Part shown: piece after piece, positions 43,027-51,854 of the stretch
Layout of the letters: each line of letters starts with the position of its first letter
How positions within the stretch are numbered: position 1 is the stretch's first letter
NCBI RefSeq assembly: GCF_021442325.1
Contig: NZ_CP087879.1
Coordinates: 496,001 to 560,000, forward strand
Length of the DNA stretch: 64,000 nt
Direction: 5' to 3'
Source of the DNA: Agromyces marinus
Lineage (GTDB): Bacteria; Actinomycetota; Actinomycetes; Actinomycetales; Microbacteriaceae
Program-made: the position numbers and the translations under genes
Notes under the pieces: model-generated
Databases searched by the model: none
What the model was told of the DNA's origin: nothing
The model's input: the letters and a program-made list of their open reading frames with translations, nothing else

Positions 43027-44700
43027 CTATCGACGTGCCGGTCGGTCCTCGGAGCCGCGGGTGATCACGGCGGCGGACGGCACGCCGGCCGCGGCCTCGG
43101 CGTCCGCCAGGTCGATCGCGACCTCTTCGGCCTCCTCGGCGAGGGTCTGCGCGGCGGTCTTCGTGGAGAGCGGCCGGTTGGGCAGGAAGGCGATCGCGGC
43201 GAGGGAGAGCACGGCGAGGGGGACCGCGATCCAGAAGACCTCGGCGATGCCCTGGCCGTACGCGCTCTCGATGATCACGCGGATGGAGGCCGGCAGGTCG
43301 TGCACGTTCGGCACGGCGCCGCCAGCGAGCCCCTGCAGCGCCTCGACCTCGTCCGGGGTCGTCGGCGTGAAGTCGGCGAAGCCGTCGGCGGTGTGGGCGG
43401 TGACGCGCGAGGCGAGCTGCGAGCCCATGATCGTCACGCCGATGGTGCCGGCGATCGAGCGGAAGAAGTTGACGTTCGAGGAGGCCGCGCCCAGTTGCGA
43501 GACGGGGGTGTCGTTCTGCACGACGAGGGTGAGGTTCTGCATGACCATGCCGAGCCCGGCGCCCAGGGTGAACATGTACACGCTCACCAGGGCGAAGTCG
43601 GTGTCGTAGGTCAGCGTCGTCATGAGGATCGTGCCCGCGAGCGTCAGGAGCGCGCCGAGGACCATGAACCCCTTCCACCTGCCGAACCGGCTGATGAGCG
43701 CGCCGATGAGGATCGACGCGCCCATCTGGCCGACGATCATCGGGATGGTCATGAGGCCCGACTCGGTCGGGGTCGCGCCGCGCGCCAGCTGGAAGTACTG
43801 CGCCAGGAAGACGCTGGTCGCGAACATCGCGACGCCGATCGCGAGGGAAGCGATGACGGCGAGGGTGAACGTGCGGTTGGCGAACAGCGACATCGGCACG
43901 ATCGGCTCGGCGACGAGGAACTCGGTGATGACGAACCCGATGAGCGCGGCGGCCGAGACGCCGATGAGGGCGTAGGCGAGCGCGGAGTCCCAGGCGAACT
44001 GGTCGCCGCCGAGCGAGACCCAGATGAGCAGCAGCGAGACGCCGACGACGAGGAACGCGGCCCCGACGTAGTCGATCTTCACGCGGCGCTGGGGCAGCTT
44101 CGGCAGGTGCAGGGTGAGCTGGATCAGCACGAGTGCGACGATCGCGAGCGGCACCGGGATGAAGAAGTTGGCGCGCCAGCCCCACGCGTCGGTGATCACG
44201 CCGCCGAGCAGCGGGCCGCCGATGGTCGCGACGGCCATGATGCCGCCGACCACGCCCATGTACTTGCCGCGTTCGCGCGGCGAGATGATGAGCGCGACGA
44301 TGATCATGACCAGCGACATGAGCCCACCCGCGCCGATGCCCTGCACGATCCGGACCGCGATGAGCATGGTCGTGTCCTGTGCGAACCCGGCGATCGCCGA
44401 GCCGATCACGAAGAGCGCGATGGAGAGCTGGATCAGCGCCTTGCGGTTCACGAGGTCGGCGAGCTTGCCCCAGATCGGCGTGGAGACCGCGGTCGCGAGC
44501 ATCGTCGAGGTCAGCACCCACGTGTAGGCGGTCTGGTCGCCGCCGAGGTCGGCGATGATGCGCGGCATCGACGTCGAGACGACCGTGCTCGAGAGCACGG
44601 CGACGAACATCGTGACGATGAGCCCGGAGAGCGCGACGAAGACCTCGCGGGGCGTGCGAGCGGATGCCTCGGGCGACGGGTGCTGAGCGACGGCGGTCAC
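43027..44700 (-). CDS. MFS drug exporter, DHA2 (14-helix) family
   Basis: A 557-residue transporter with about 14 helices. It shows FVALSGLIVTMFVAVLSSTVVSTSMPRIIADLGG in the first helix, TPIWGKLADLVNRKALIQLSIALFVIGS (motif A) and a charged C-terminal tail. DHA2 proteins export drugs and toxic compounds against protons. The GTG at 44700 follows GGAGG with ten bases spacing. Its promoter overlaps a MarR-type operator and the MarR gene is cotranscribed. Confidence 0.93.
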   Translation of the reverse strand: MTAVAQHPSPEASARTPREVFVALSGLIVTMFVAVLSSTVVSTSMPRIIADLGGDQTAYTWVLTSTMLATAVSTPIWGKLADLVNRKALIQLSIALFVIGSAIAGFAQDTTMLIAVRIVQGIGAGGLMSLVMIIVALIISPRERGKYMGVVGGIMAVATIGGPLLGGVITDAWGWRANFFIPVPLAIVALVLIQLTLHLPKLPQRRVKIDYVGAAFLVVGVSLLLIWVSLGGDQFAWDSALAYALIGVSAAALIGFVITEFLVAEPIVPMSLFANRTFTLAVIASLAIGVAMFATSVFLAQYFQLARGATPTESGLMTIPMIVGQMGASILIGALISRFGRWKGFMVLGALLTLAGTILMTTLTYDTDFALVSVYMFTLGAGLGMVMQNLTLVVQNDTPVSQLGAASSNVNFFRSIAGTIGVTIMGSQLASRVTAHTADGFADFTPTTPDEVEALQGLAGGAVPNVHDLPASIRVIIESAYGQGIAEVFWIAVPLAVLSLAAIAFLPNRPLSTKTAAQTLAEEAEEVAIDLADAEAAAGVPSAAVITRGSEDRPARR

Positions 44701-44718
44701 GGGTGGGAGTCCTCCAAG

Positions 44719-44768
44719 AAAGTTGACAAGGATCAACCGTAGGTAGATGGTTGCAATCTGTCAACTTT
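44719..44768 (-). promoter_or_regulatory. Exporter promoter flanked by AAAGTTGACA / TGTCAACTTT
   Basis: Perfect 10-base arms at 44719-44728 and 44759-44768. Read on the minus strand the upstream arm supplies a perfect -35 TTGACA, followed by 17 bases and TACGGT. An inner pair ATCAACC / GGTTGCAAT adds further dyad symmetry. Probable site of the MarR protein. Confidence 0.6.
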
Positions 44769-44821
44769 GGATGCTCGTCAACCATTCGGGCCAGGCGATT
44801 TCGCGATCCCCGCGGCATCCG

Positions 44822-45050
44822 TTATCTTGGTCTGAGCCGAAGACCGCTGGTCGTCGTGTTCGCGTGCGAACATGACCGAAGTCCTGTGAACGCAGGGGCC
44901 CGCGCAGGTGTGACGAAGACTTCCCGGTTCGATCCGGGCCGAGCTCCGCGCAACTGCGCAGGAGCTCTTTTTCTTTCCCATGAGATCGCGCCAGCGCTCC
45001 GAGGCCGTGCATCGCCACCGCGGTGCATGCAGAAGACACAAGGAGTGGCC
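44822..45050 (+). ncRNA. Ribosomal protein L10 leader region
   Basis: A TATCTT hexamer at 44823-44828 is a likely -10 box. The following leader contains the hairpin TGTTCGC-GT-GCGAACA (44857-44872) and the attenuator at 44941-44972, ending at the AAGGAGTGGCC ribosome binding site of rplJ. The layout fits the L10 leader, where L10/L12 bind their own mRNA to limit synthesis. Confidence 0.65.
44941..44972 (+). terminator. Attenuator hairpin with T-tract in the rplJ leader
   Basis: Arms GAGCTCC (44941-44947) and GGAGCTC (44961-44967) with an inner GCGC pairing, directly followed by TTTTTC. It is the only clear intrinsic terminator with a T-tract that I see in the window, and it lies 79 bases upstream of rplJ. 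Confidence 0.7.
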
Positions 45051-45566
45051 ATGGCGAACAAGGAAGCCTCGGTTGCCGAACTCACGAACCTGTTCGAGAG
45101 CTCGACCGCCGTTCTGCTGACTGAATACCGCGGCCTCACGGTTGCCCAGCTCAAGCAGCTGCGCACGTCCATCCGTGAGGACGCGAGCTACGCCGTGGTG
45201 AAGAACACGCTGACCAAGATCGCGGCGAACAACGCCGGGATCACCGCGTTCGACGAGGACCTCAAGGGTCCGTCGGCGATCGCGTTCGTGCACGGCGACC
45301 CCGTCGCCGTCGCGAAGGCTCTGCGCGACTTCGCCAAGGCGAACCCCCTCCTCGTGGTCAAGGGCGGCTACTTCGATGGCAAGCCCCTGACCGCCGAAGA
45401 GGTAGGCAAGCTCGCCGACCTCGAGTCCCGCGAAGTGCTGCTGGCGAAGCTCGCCGGTGCCTTCAAGGCCTCGCTGTTCGGAGCCGCATATCTGTTCAAC
45501 GCACCGCTGTCGAAGGCCGTTCGCACGGTCGACGCGCTGCGTGAGAAGCAGGAGTCCGCTGCGTAG
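45051..45566 (+). CDS. rplJ: 50S ribosomal protein L10
   Basis: A 171-residue L10 protein, the base of the ribosomal stalk. It starts [38 protein letters not shown] and has [11 protein letters not shown] and [24 protein letters not shown], conserved in the family; the C-terminal helix that binds L7/L12 ends the protein. AAGGAG precedes the ATG. It is followed 50 bases later by rplL. Confidence 0.97.
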   Translation: MANKEASVAELTNLFESSTAVLLTEYRGLTVAQLKQLRTSIREDASYAVVKNTLTKIAANNAGITAFDEDLKGPSAIAFVHGDPVAVAKALRDFAKANPLLVVKGGYFDGKPLTAEEVGKLADLESREVLLAKLAGAFKASLFGAAYLFNAPLSKAVRTVDALREKQESAA

Positions 45567-45616
45567 GCGCGAGCCTGCCAAGCGGTGAGTACCCAGGAAA
45601 TCTAAGGAGAAGAATC

Positions 45617-46006
45617 ATGGCGAAGCTGTCCACTGAGGAGCTGCTCGAGCAGTTCAAGGGCCTGACCCTCATCGAGCTCTCGGAGTTCGTCAAGGCGTTC
45701 GAGGAGACCTTCGAGGTCACCGCGGCCGCCCCCGTCGCCGTTGCCGGCCCCGCTGCCGCAGGCGGCGGCGCCGCTGCCGAAGAGGTCGAGGAGAAGGACT
45801 CCTTCGACGTCGTCCTCGAGGCTGCCGGCGACAAGAAGATCCAGGTCATCAAGGTCGTCCGCGAGCTCACCTCGCTCGGCCTCGGCGAGGCCAAGGCCGT
45901 CGTCGACGGTGCTCCCAAGGCCGTGCTCGAGGGCGCGAACAAGGAGACCGCCGACAAGGCGAAGGCCGCCCTCGAGGAGGCCGGCGCGACCGTCACCCTC
46001 AAGTAA
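45617..46006 (+). CDS. rplL: 50S ribosomal protein L7/L12
   Basis: A 129-residue stalk protein. The N-terminal dimerisation part is [32 protein letters not shown], followed by an Ala/Gly hinge and the C-terminal domain [48 protein letters not shown] that recruits elongation factors. TAAGGAGAAG precedes the ATG. A perfect hairpin follows. Confidence 0.98.
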   Translation: MAKLSTEELLEQFKGLTLIELSEFVKAFEETFEVTAAAPVAVAGPAAAGGGAAAEEVEEKDSFDVVLEAAGDKKIQVIKVVRELTSLGLGEAKAVVDGAPKAVLEGANKETADKAKAALEEAGATVTLK

Positions 46007-46060
46007 TCCGTGCGCCGTTCCGGCGCTCGCGACTTGAGGTGACCTGCGTCACCTGAACAC

Positions 46061-46098
46061 ACGGATGCCCCGTGGCTCATGAGCCACGGGGCATCCGT
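46061..46098 (+). terminator. Perfect 18-base-arm hairpin after rplL
   Basis: Arms at 46061-46078 and 46081-46098, reading ACGGATGCCCCGTGGCTC and its complement with a two-base centre, followed by GTCGTTT. A smaller dyad AGGTGAC-CTGC-GTCACCT precedes it at 46037-46054. Confidence 0.85.
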
Positions 46099-46130
46099 CG
46101 TTTCGGGATGCATTCGTGATGCGACACCGG

Positions 46131-46159
46131 TTGAATCCGGTTACCGACCGGCATAGCGT
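46131..46159 (+). promoter_or_regulatory. Promoter TTGAAT-N17-TAGCGT with overlapping dyads
   Basis: TTGAAT at 46131-46136, 17 bases, TAGCGT at 46154-46159, upstream of the sugar-binding gene. The -35 box is the centre of ACCGG-N6-CCGGT (46126-46141), and CCGGT-N5-ACCGG falls in the spacer, so a LacI-type repressor could bind here (inference). Confidence 0.5.
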
Positions 46160-46231
46160 GGGAACACCGGATCCTCAGGACGTTCGCGGCGTCTCTGCGC
46201 CTGCGAACGCATCGCATGCCAAGGAGGACAG

Positions 46232-47548
46232 ATGACATCCACACGCAGCATCCGGAAACTCCGCGCCCTCGCAGTGACGGGCATCGCCGCGCTCGCGCTG
46301 ACCGCCTGCACCCAGGGCGGCGACGACGACGGCGACGCAGTCGTCGAGGGCGACTTCTCGGGCGAGACGCTCGAGGTCTCCGCAGCCTGGTCGGGCGCCG
46401 AACAGGAGAACTTCGAGGCGGTGCTCGCCGAGTTCGAATCGCAGACCGGCGCGACCGTGAACTACTCGAGCTTCGGCGACAACGCGGCGACCGTGCTCGG
46501 CGGCCAGGTCGAGGGCGGAAGCCCGCCGAACGTGGCCGTGCTCGCGCAACCCGCGCTCATGCAGCAGTTCGCCGCCGACGGGGTCCTGATCCCGCTGTCG
46601 GACGACGCCCTCTCCGCGGTCGAGGAGAACTACTCGCAGAGCTGGATCGACCTCGGCTCGGTGGACGGCGAGGCCTACGGCGTCTGGTTCAAGGCATCGA
46701 ACAAGTCGACCGTCTGGTACAACGCCGATATCTACGACCAGGCCGGGGCCACCGTGCCCGAGGACTGGGACGGATTCCTCGAGCAGCTCCAGGTCGTCTC
46801 CGACTCCGGCTACGCCGGCATCTCGGTCGGCGCCGACGTCGGGTGGCCGCTCACCGACTGGTTCGAGAACGTCTACCTCCGCACCGCGGGCGGCGACATG
46901 TACGACCAGCTCACGAACCACGAGATCCCGTGGACCGACCCGTCGGTCGCCGAGGCGCTCGAGGTGCTCGCAACCCTCTGGGGCGACGACGCGCTCATGC
47001 AGCCCGGCGCCGCGCAGCGGACCTTCCCCGAGACCGTGACCGCGGTGTTCGGGGCGGACCCCGACGCCGGCACCGTCTACGAGGGCGACTTCGTCGCGGG
47101 CAACATCGCCGAGGACGGCAGTTCGACCGTCGGTGAGAACGCGCTGTTCTACGACTTCCCGGCCGTGAACGACTCCGCGCCGGCGGTCGTCGGCGGCGGC
47201 GACGTCGCGGTCGCGTTCGTCGACGACGAGGCGACCGACGCCCTCATGCAGTACCTCGCGTCGCCGGCAGCGGCCGAGATCTGGATCCCGAACGGCGGCC
47301 TCACCTCGCCGAACCAGGGGGTCGACGTCTCGGTCTATCCGGACGACATCTCGCGGCAGGTCGCCGAGGCACTCGTCGACGCGGAGGAGTTCCGCTTCGA
47401 CATGTCCGACCTCACGCCGAGCGCGTTCGGCGGAACCCCGGGACAGGGGTTCTGGCAGATCATGATCTCCTTCCTGGAGGATCCGTCGGACATCGCGGGC
47501 ACGCAGCAGGAACTCGAGGACGCAGCCGTCGCGGCGTACGGATCCTGA
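46232..47548 (+). CDS. Alpha-glucoside-type ABC sugar-binding lipoprotein (AglE-like)
   Basis: A 438-residue solute-binding lipoprotein with lipobox LTAC and Cys26 followed by an Asp/Gly-rich linker. The fold opens with LEVSAAWSGAEQENFEAVLAEFESQTGATVNYSS, as in maltose/alpha-glucoside binding proteins, and contains WYNADIYDQAGATVPEDWDGFLEQL and LTDWFENVYLRTAGGDMYD. The ATG follows AAGGAGGAC. It is followed by two permease genes; no ATPase gene lies in this cluster. Confidence 0.9.
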   Translation: MTSTRSIRKLRALAVTGIAALALTACTQGGDDDGDAVVEGDFSGETLEVSAAWSGAEQENFEAVLAEFESQTGATVNYSSFGDNAATVLGGQVEGGSPPNVAVLAQPALMQQFAADGVLIPLSDDALSAVEENYSQSWIDLGSVDGEAYGVWFKASNKSTVWYNADIYDQAGATVPEDWDGFLEQLQVVSDSGYAGISVGADVGWPLTDWFENVYLRTAGGDMYDQLTNHEIPWTDPSVAEALEVLATLWGDDALMQPGAAQRTFPETVTAVFGADPDAGTVYEGDFVAGNIAEDGSSTVGENALFYDFPAVNDSAPAVVGGGDVAVAFVDDEATDALMQYLASPAAAEIWIPNGGLTSPNQGVDVSVYPDDISRQVAEALVDAEEFRFDMSDLTPSAFGGTPGQGFWQIMISFLEDPSDIAGTQQELEDAAVAAYGS

Positions 47549-47568
47549 ACCGCTGAGCGGGGCACGTG

Positions 47569-48945
47569 ATGTCCGGGACGGCCACGACTCCGATCGAGGT
47601 CGACACGGCGGGGAGCGGTGCGGTGCGTCCGCGCCGCTCCCCGGGGTCGAGGATGCGCCTGCGGAAGTTCGGCACCATTCTCTTCTTCCTGCTGCCCTCC
47701 GCGATCCTGCTCGGCGCGCTCGTCATCTACCCGATCGTCTACACGGCCATCCGGTCGCTGTTCAGCGCCGCGGGCGGCGAGTTCGTCGGCTGGGACAACT
47801 ACGTGACGATGTTCACGAACGACTCGACGTTCACCGCCATCCGCAACAACATCATCTGGGTGGTCGTCGCCCCCATCACGTGCACCGTGCTCGGCCTGAT
47901 GTTCGCGGTCCTGCTCGAACGCATCACGTGGTCGACCGCGTTCAAGCTCATCGTCTTCATGCCGATGGCGATCTCGATGCTCGCCGCGGGCGTGATCTTC
48001 CGGAGCATGTTCGACGAGAACCCGAACATCGGCGTGGTCAACGCCGCGATCGTCGGCGTGCAGAACGCGTTCAGCGCAGACGATGCCGCGTATCCGGGCG
48101 CGAGCCCGCGTCAGGATGCGGGCCTGGCCTCCGAGGGCGGCATCATCTCCGGCGAGCAGGCGACGGATGCCGGCTCCGAGCAGGCCGTCCCGCTGGTCGG
48201 CATCCGCTCGGACGACCTGCCCGCCGACGCGGTCCAGGCCGAAGCGCCCGCGGCGCCCGGAGCGGATGAGATCACGGGGACGGTCTGGCTCGACGTGGTG
48301 CGCGGCGGCGGCGGGGTCAACGGCGAGATCGACGAGAGCGAGGTGGGGCTGCCCGGCATCCGGGTCGATGCGGTCGCCGACGACGGCTCGATCGCCGGTT
48401 CGGCCGAGACCGACGGGGCCGGCCGGTACGCCATCGCGGGGCTGTCTCCCGGTGCGTACACCGTCGCACTCCCGGCATCCAACTTCGACGAGGGCGCCCA
48501 GGGCGTGTCGTGGCTCAGCGCATCGCTGATCAACGTCGTGGTGATCATGTCGTACATCTGGATCTGGGCCGGGTTCGCGATGGTCATGATCGCGTCGGGC
48601 CTCTCGGCGATGGACCGGTCGCTCCAGGAGGCCGCACGCGTGGACGGCGCGACCGAGTGGCAGGTGTTCACGCGGATCACCGCACCGCTGCTTTCTCCGG
48701 TCCTGATGGTCGTGTTCGTGACGCTCATCATCAACGTGCTGAAGATCTTCGACCTCGTGTACGTGATCCCGCCCGGCGCATCCAAACCCGCGGCGAACGT
48801 GATCGCCGTCGAGATGTGGACGGTCTCGTTCGGCGGCGGGAACGATGCCGGCCTCGGGAGCGCGCTCGCGATCCTCCTGCTCGTCCTCGTGCTGCCGACG
48901 ATGATCATCAACGCCCGGCGCTTCCGGAAGGAGCGGGAGCGATGA
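47569..48945 (+). CDS. AglF/MalF-like sugar permease with an inserted SdrD-B-type domain
   Basis: A 458-residue permease, longer than the usual 290-330. Residues 30-160 hold the first three to four helices and residues 315-458 the rest, with the EAA loop QEAARVDGATEWQVFTRITAP at 353-373. Between them, residues about 165-315 form an extra segment: an Ala/Asp-rich linker and then a prealbumin-like beta-sandwich (residues about 234-303, GTVWLDVVRGGGGVNGEIDESEVGLPGIRVDAV ... TDGAGRYAIAGLSPGAYTVALP), typical of SdrD-B/Cna-B repeats. By topology it should lie outside the cell. The ATG at 47569 lacks a strong ribosome binding site. Confidence 0.88.
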   Translation: MSGTATTPIEVDTAGSGAVRPRRSPGSRMRLRKFGTILFFLLPSAILLGALVIYPIVYTAIRSLFSAAGGEFVGWDNYVTMFTNDSTFTAIRNNIIWVVVAPITCTVLGLMFAVLLERITWSTAFKLIVFMPMAISMLAAGVIFRSMFDENPNIGVVNAAIVGVQNAFSADDAAYPGASPRQDAGLASEGGIISGEQATDAGSEQAVPLVGIRSDDLPADAVQAEAPAAPGADEITGTVWLDVVRGGGGVNGEIDESEVGLPGIRVDAVADDGSIAGSAETDGAGRYAIAGLSPGAYTVALPASNFDEGAQGVSWLSASLINVVVIMSYIWIWAGFAMVMIASGLSAMDRSLQEAARVDGATEWQVFTRITAPLLSPVLMVVFVTLIINVLKIFDLVYVIPPGASKPAANVIAVEMWTVSFGGGNDAGLGSALAILLLVLVLPTMIINARRFRKERER

Positions 48946-49826
48946 CCGGCACCGACCTCTCGATCGTGCGGGGCGAGAAGACGTTCGCCCAGCGGATCCT
49001 CGGCTTCTTCGGCAACGCGTTCGTCAACGTCCTGCTCATCCTCGTCGCGGTGTTCTGGCTGGTGCCGAGCATCGGCCTGTTCATCACGTCGTTCCGGTCG
49101 TCGGCCGACAGCGCGTCGTCGGGCTGGTGGACGGTGTTCACCGCCCCCGCGCAGCTCACGCTCGAGAACTACGCGAACCTCATCCAGAACCCGACCATCA
49201 TGGGCTCGCTCTGGAACACGATCGTCATCGTCGTGCCGACCACGATCGCCGTGGCGGTGATCGGCTCGCTCGCGGGGTACGCATTCGCCTGGATCGACTT
49301 CCCCTCCCGTGACTGGCTGCTGATCGCCGTCATCGTGCTCCTGGCCGTCCCGTTGCAGGTCGCGTTCATCCCGCTCGCCCGGCTGTTCGGCGAACTCGGC
49401 ATCTTCGGCACGGTGTTCGGCGTCATCCTCTTCCACACCGCGTTCGGGCTCCCGTTCGCCATCTTCCTCATGCGCAACTTCTTCACGCAGATCCCCTCCG
49501 AACTGCTCGAGGCGGCCCGCATCGACGGTGCGAGCGAGTGGCGGATCTTCGCGCGGGTCGTGCTGCCGCTCGGCGGGCCCGCGATCGCGTCGCTCGCGAT
49601 CTTCCAGTTCCTCTGGACGTGGAACGACATGCTCGTCGCGCTGATCTTCACCAACTCGCAGTCGCAACCGTTGACCGTCGCGATCCAGAGCCAGCTGCGG
49701 CAGTTCGGCGCGAACCTCGACGTGCTCTCGTCGGGTGCGTTCCTGTCGATGATCCTGCCGCTCGTGGTGTTCTTCGCGTTCCAGCGGTACTTCGTGCAGG
49801 CGCTCCTGGCGGGGTCGCAGCGGTAG
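48942..49826 (+). CDS. AglG/MalG-like sugar ABC permease
   Basis: A 294-residue permease with six helices and the EAA loop LEAARIDGASEWRIFARVVLPLGGP. It starts with an overlap of four bases with the preceding permease (ATGA). Together with the binding protein it makes an alpha-glucoside-type importer; the ATPase is probably a shared MsmK-type protein encoded elsewhere. Confidence 0.92.
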   Translation: MTGTDLSIVRGEKTFAQRILGFFGNAFVNVLLILVAVFWLVPSIGLFITSFRSSADSASSGWWTVFTAPAQLTLENYANLIQNPTIMGSLWNTIVIVVPTTIAVAVIGSLAGYAFAWIDFPSRDWLLIAVIVLLAVPLQVAFIPLARLFGELGIFGTVFGVILFHTAFGLPFAIFLMRNFFTQIPSELLEAARIDGASEWRIFARVVLPLGGPAIASLAIFQFLWTWNDMLVALIFTNSQSQPLTVAIQSQLRQFGANLDVLSSGAFLSMILPLVVFFAFQRYFVQALLAGSQR

Positions 49827-49849
49827 GCGGCACGGTCGCACGGTCGGCC

Positions 49850-49855
49850 TAGGCT
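49850..49855 (+). promoter_or_regulatory. Leaderless -10 element, TAGGCT
   Basis: TAGGCT followed by seven bases and the ATG at 49863, with no ribosome binding site between the importer end and the exporter start. Confidence 0.45.
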
Positions 49856-49862
49856 CGTGTGC

Positions 49863-51797
49863 ATGAGCATGCACGCGAGCACCCCGGGCGGCCAGACCGG
49901 CCGCATGGGCAAGCCGCGGACCCGGATCAGCGGCGCCGACGAAGACGCGCAGCGCGCCGAGAACGCCGCGGCGCCGAAGATCCCGCACCTGATGCGGCGC
50001 ATCGCCGAACTGTTCGCACCGCACCGTGCGGCGCTCGTCGTCACGGTCGTGCTCGTGCTCGTGGGCGCCGCGCTGAGCGTCATCCCCCCGCTGCTGACCG
50101 AGCGCGCGTTCGACGACGGGCTGTTCCCCGTCGGCGCCGACGGGCAGGTGACCGGACCGGACCTGCCCGTGCTCACCGGGATCGTCTCGATCATGCTGGG
50201 CGTGTACGTCGTCTCCTCGCTCCTCGGCGTGTGGCAGGCCTGGCTGACCGCGAACGTCGGCAACAAGGTGATGGGTGCGCTGCGCGTGCGCATGTTCTCC
50301 CACCTCCAGCAGATGGAGCTGAGCTTCTTCACCCGTACGAAGACGGGCGTGATCCAGTCGCGGTTGCAGAACGACGTCGGCGGCGTGGCATCCGTTCTGA
50401 CCAACACCGTCTCGAGCGTGCTGGGCAACACCGTCACCGTGATCTCGGCGTTCGTGGCCATGCTGCTGCTGAACTGGCAGCTCACGATCATCGCGGTCGT
50501 GCTGCTCCCGGTCATCGTCTTCGCGCAGCGTCGCGTGGGGCAGGTGCGCGCGCGCATCGCCGCGAAGACGCAGGAGTCGCTTTCGGAGATGACCGCGATC
50601 ACGCAGGAGACGCTGTCGGTCTCGGGCATCCTGCTCTCGAAGAGCTTCACGCGGCAGCGCAGCGAGATCGAGCGGTACGGCGACGAGAACGGCAACCAGA
50701 TCCACCTGCAGGTGCGCCAGGCCATGACGGGGCAGTGGTTCTTCGCGATGGTCGGCATCTTCATGTCGGCGATCCCCGCGATCGTCTACCTCGTCGCGGG
50801 GTGGCTGCTCCAGGCCGGCACGACCGACATCACCGCCGGCACGATCGTGGCGTTCACGACCGTGCAGGCGAGGCTGCTGTTCCCGATGATGGCGCTCATG
50901 CGGGTCGCGCTCGACCTGCAGACCTCGGGGGCGCTGTTCGCGCGCATCTTCGAGTACCTCGACCTGCGGCCGACGATCACCGACGCACCCGATGCGCGTC
51001 CGGTCCCCACGGGGGCGGATGCCGCAGGGCGGCCGCTCGTCGGCCGGGTCGAGTTCGACCGCGTCTCGTTCCGCTACCCCGACGCCGACGACGACGGGCG
51101 GCCGACGCTCGACGACGTGTCGTTCACGATCGAGCCCGGACAGTACGCGGCGTTCGTGGGCCCGAGCGGGGCGGGCAAGACGACCGTGTCGTACCTCGTG
51201 CCGCGGCTCTACGAGGCGACGAGCGGCACGGTGCGGTTCGCCGGCGCCGACGTCCGCGAACTCACCCAGGAGTCGCTCGTGTCGAGCATCGGCATCGTGA
51301 GCCAGGAGACCTACCTCTTCCACGCGTCGATCGCCGAGAACCTGCGCTACGCCAAGCCCGAGGCGACCGATGCCGAGGTCGAGGCCGCGGCGCGCGCCGC
51401 GAACATCCACGAGACGATCGCCTCGTTCCCGGACGGGTACGACACCGTCGTCGGCGAGCGCGGGTACCGCCTCTCGGGCGGTGAGAAGCAGCGCATCGCG
51501 ATCGCCCGGGTGCTGCTGAAGGATCCGCCGGTGCTCGTGCTCGACGAGGCCACGAGCGCGCTCGACACGATCAGCGAGCGGGTCGTGCAGTCCGCGCTCG
51601 ACGACGCCTCGCGCGGGCGCACCACGATCGCGATCGCACATCGGCTCTCGACGATCGTCTCCGCCGACGTCATCTTCGTGGTCGTGGCCGGGCGGATCGC
51701 CGAGCGCGGCACGCACGCGGAGCTCATCGCACGCGGCGGGGTGTACGCCTCGTTGTCCCGCCAGCAGGCCGAACAGCCCGCGGCCGCGACGTCCTGA
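49863..51797 (+). CDS. ABC exporter, fused membrane and ATPase domains
   Basis: A 644-residue half-transporter that should dimerise. Six helices occupy about residues 50-350 (VLVLVGAALSVIPPLLTERAFDDGLF and following). The ATPase has Walker A GPSGAGKT near residue 432, LSGGEKQRIAIARVLL as signature and VLVLDEATSALDT as Walker B. It resembles multidrug or lipid exporters of the MsbA type. A Gly/Arg-rich N-terminus precedes the helices. It stands as a single gene with its own leaderless promoter. Confidence 0.92.
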   Translation: MSMHASTPGGQTGRMGKPRTRISGADEDAQRAENAAAPKIPHLMRRIAELFAPHRAALVVTVVLVLVGAALSVIPPLLTERAFDDGLFPVGADGQVTGPDLPVLTGIVSIMLGVYVVSSLLGVWQAWLTANVGNKVMGALRVRMFSHLQQMELSFFTRTKTGVIQSRLQNDVGGVASVLTNTVSSVLGNTVTVISAFVAMLLLNWQLTIIAVVLLPVIVFAQRRVGQVRARIAAKTQESLSEMTAITQETLSVSGILLSKSFTRQRSEIERYGDENGNQIHLQVRQAMTGQWFFAMVGIFMSAIPAIVYLVAGWLLQAGTTDITAGTIVAFTTVQARLLFPMMALMRVALDLQTSGALFARIFEYLDLRPTITDAPDARPVPTGADAAGRPLVGRVEFDRVSFRYPDADDDGRPTLDDVSFTIEPGQYAAFVGPSGAGKTTVSYLVPRLYEATSGTVRFAGADVRELTQESLVSSIGIVSQETYLFHASIAENLRYAKPEATDAEVEAAARAANIHETIASFPDGYDTVVGERGYRLSGGEKQRIAIARVLLKDPPVLVLDEATSALDTISERVVQSALDDASRGRTTIAIAHRLSTIVSADVIFVVVAGRIAERGTHAELIARGGVYASLSRQQAEQPAAATS

Positions 51798-51832
51798 CCG
51801 CGCACCCGACCGCGCACCCGACCGCGCACCCG
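51797..51832. repeat. Three tandem copies of ACCGCGCACCCG
   Basis: A 12-base unit repeated three times without change at 51797, 51809 and 51821, the first starting at the last base of the exporter stop codon. It lies between convergent genes. Could come from slippage. Confidence 0.7.
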
Positions 51833-51854
51833 ACCGGGGCGCGTCGGCGGCGCG

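Noticed and set aside
51797..51832. Tandem 12-mers as an attachment site or mobile-element border
   Set aside because: No integrase, tRNA or second copy nearby; simple slippage is enough.
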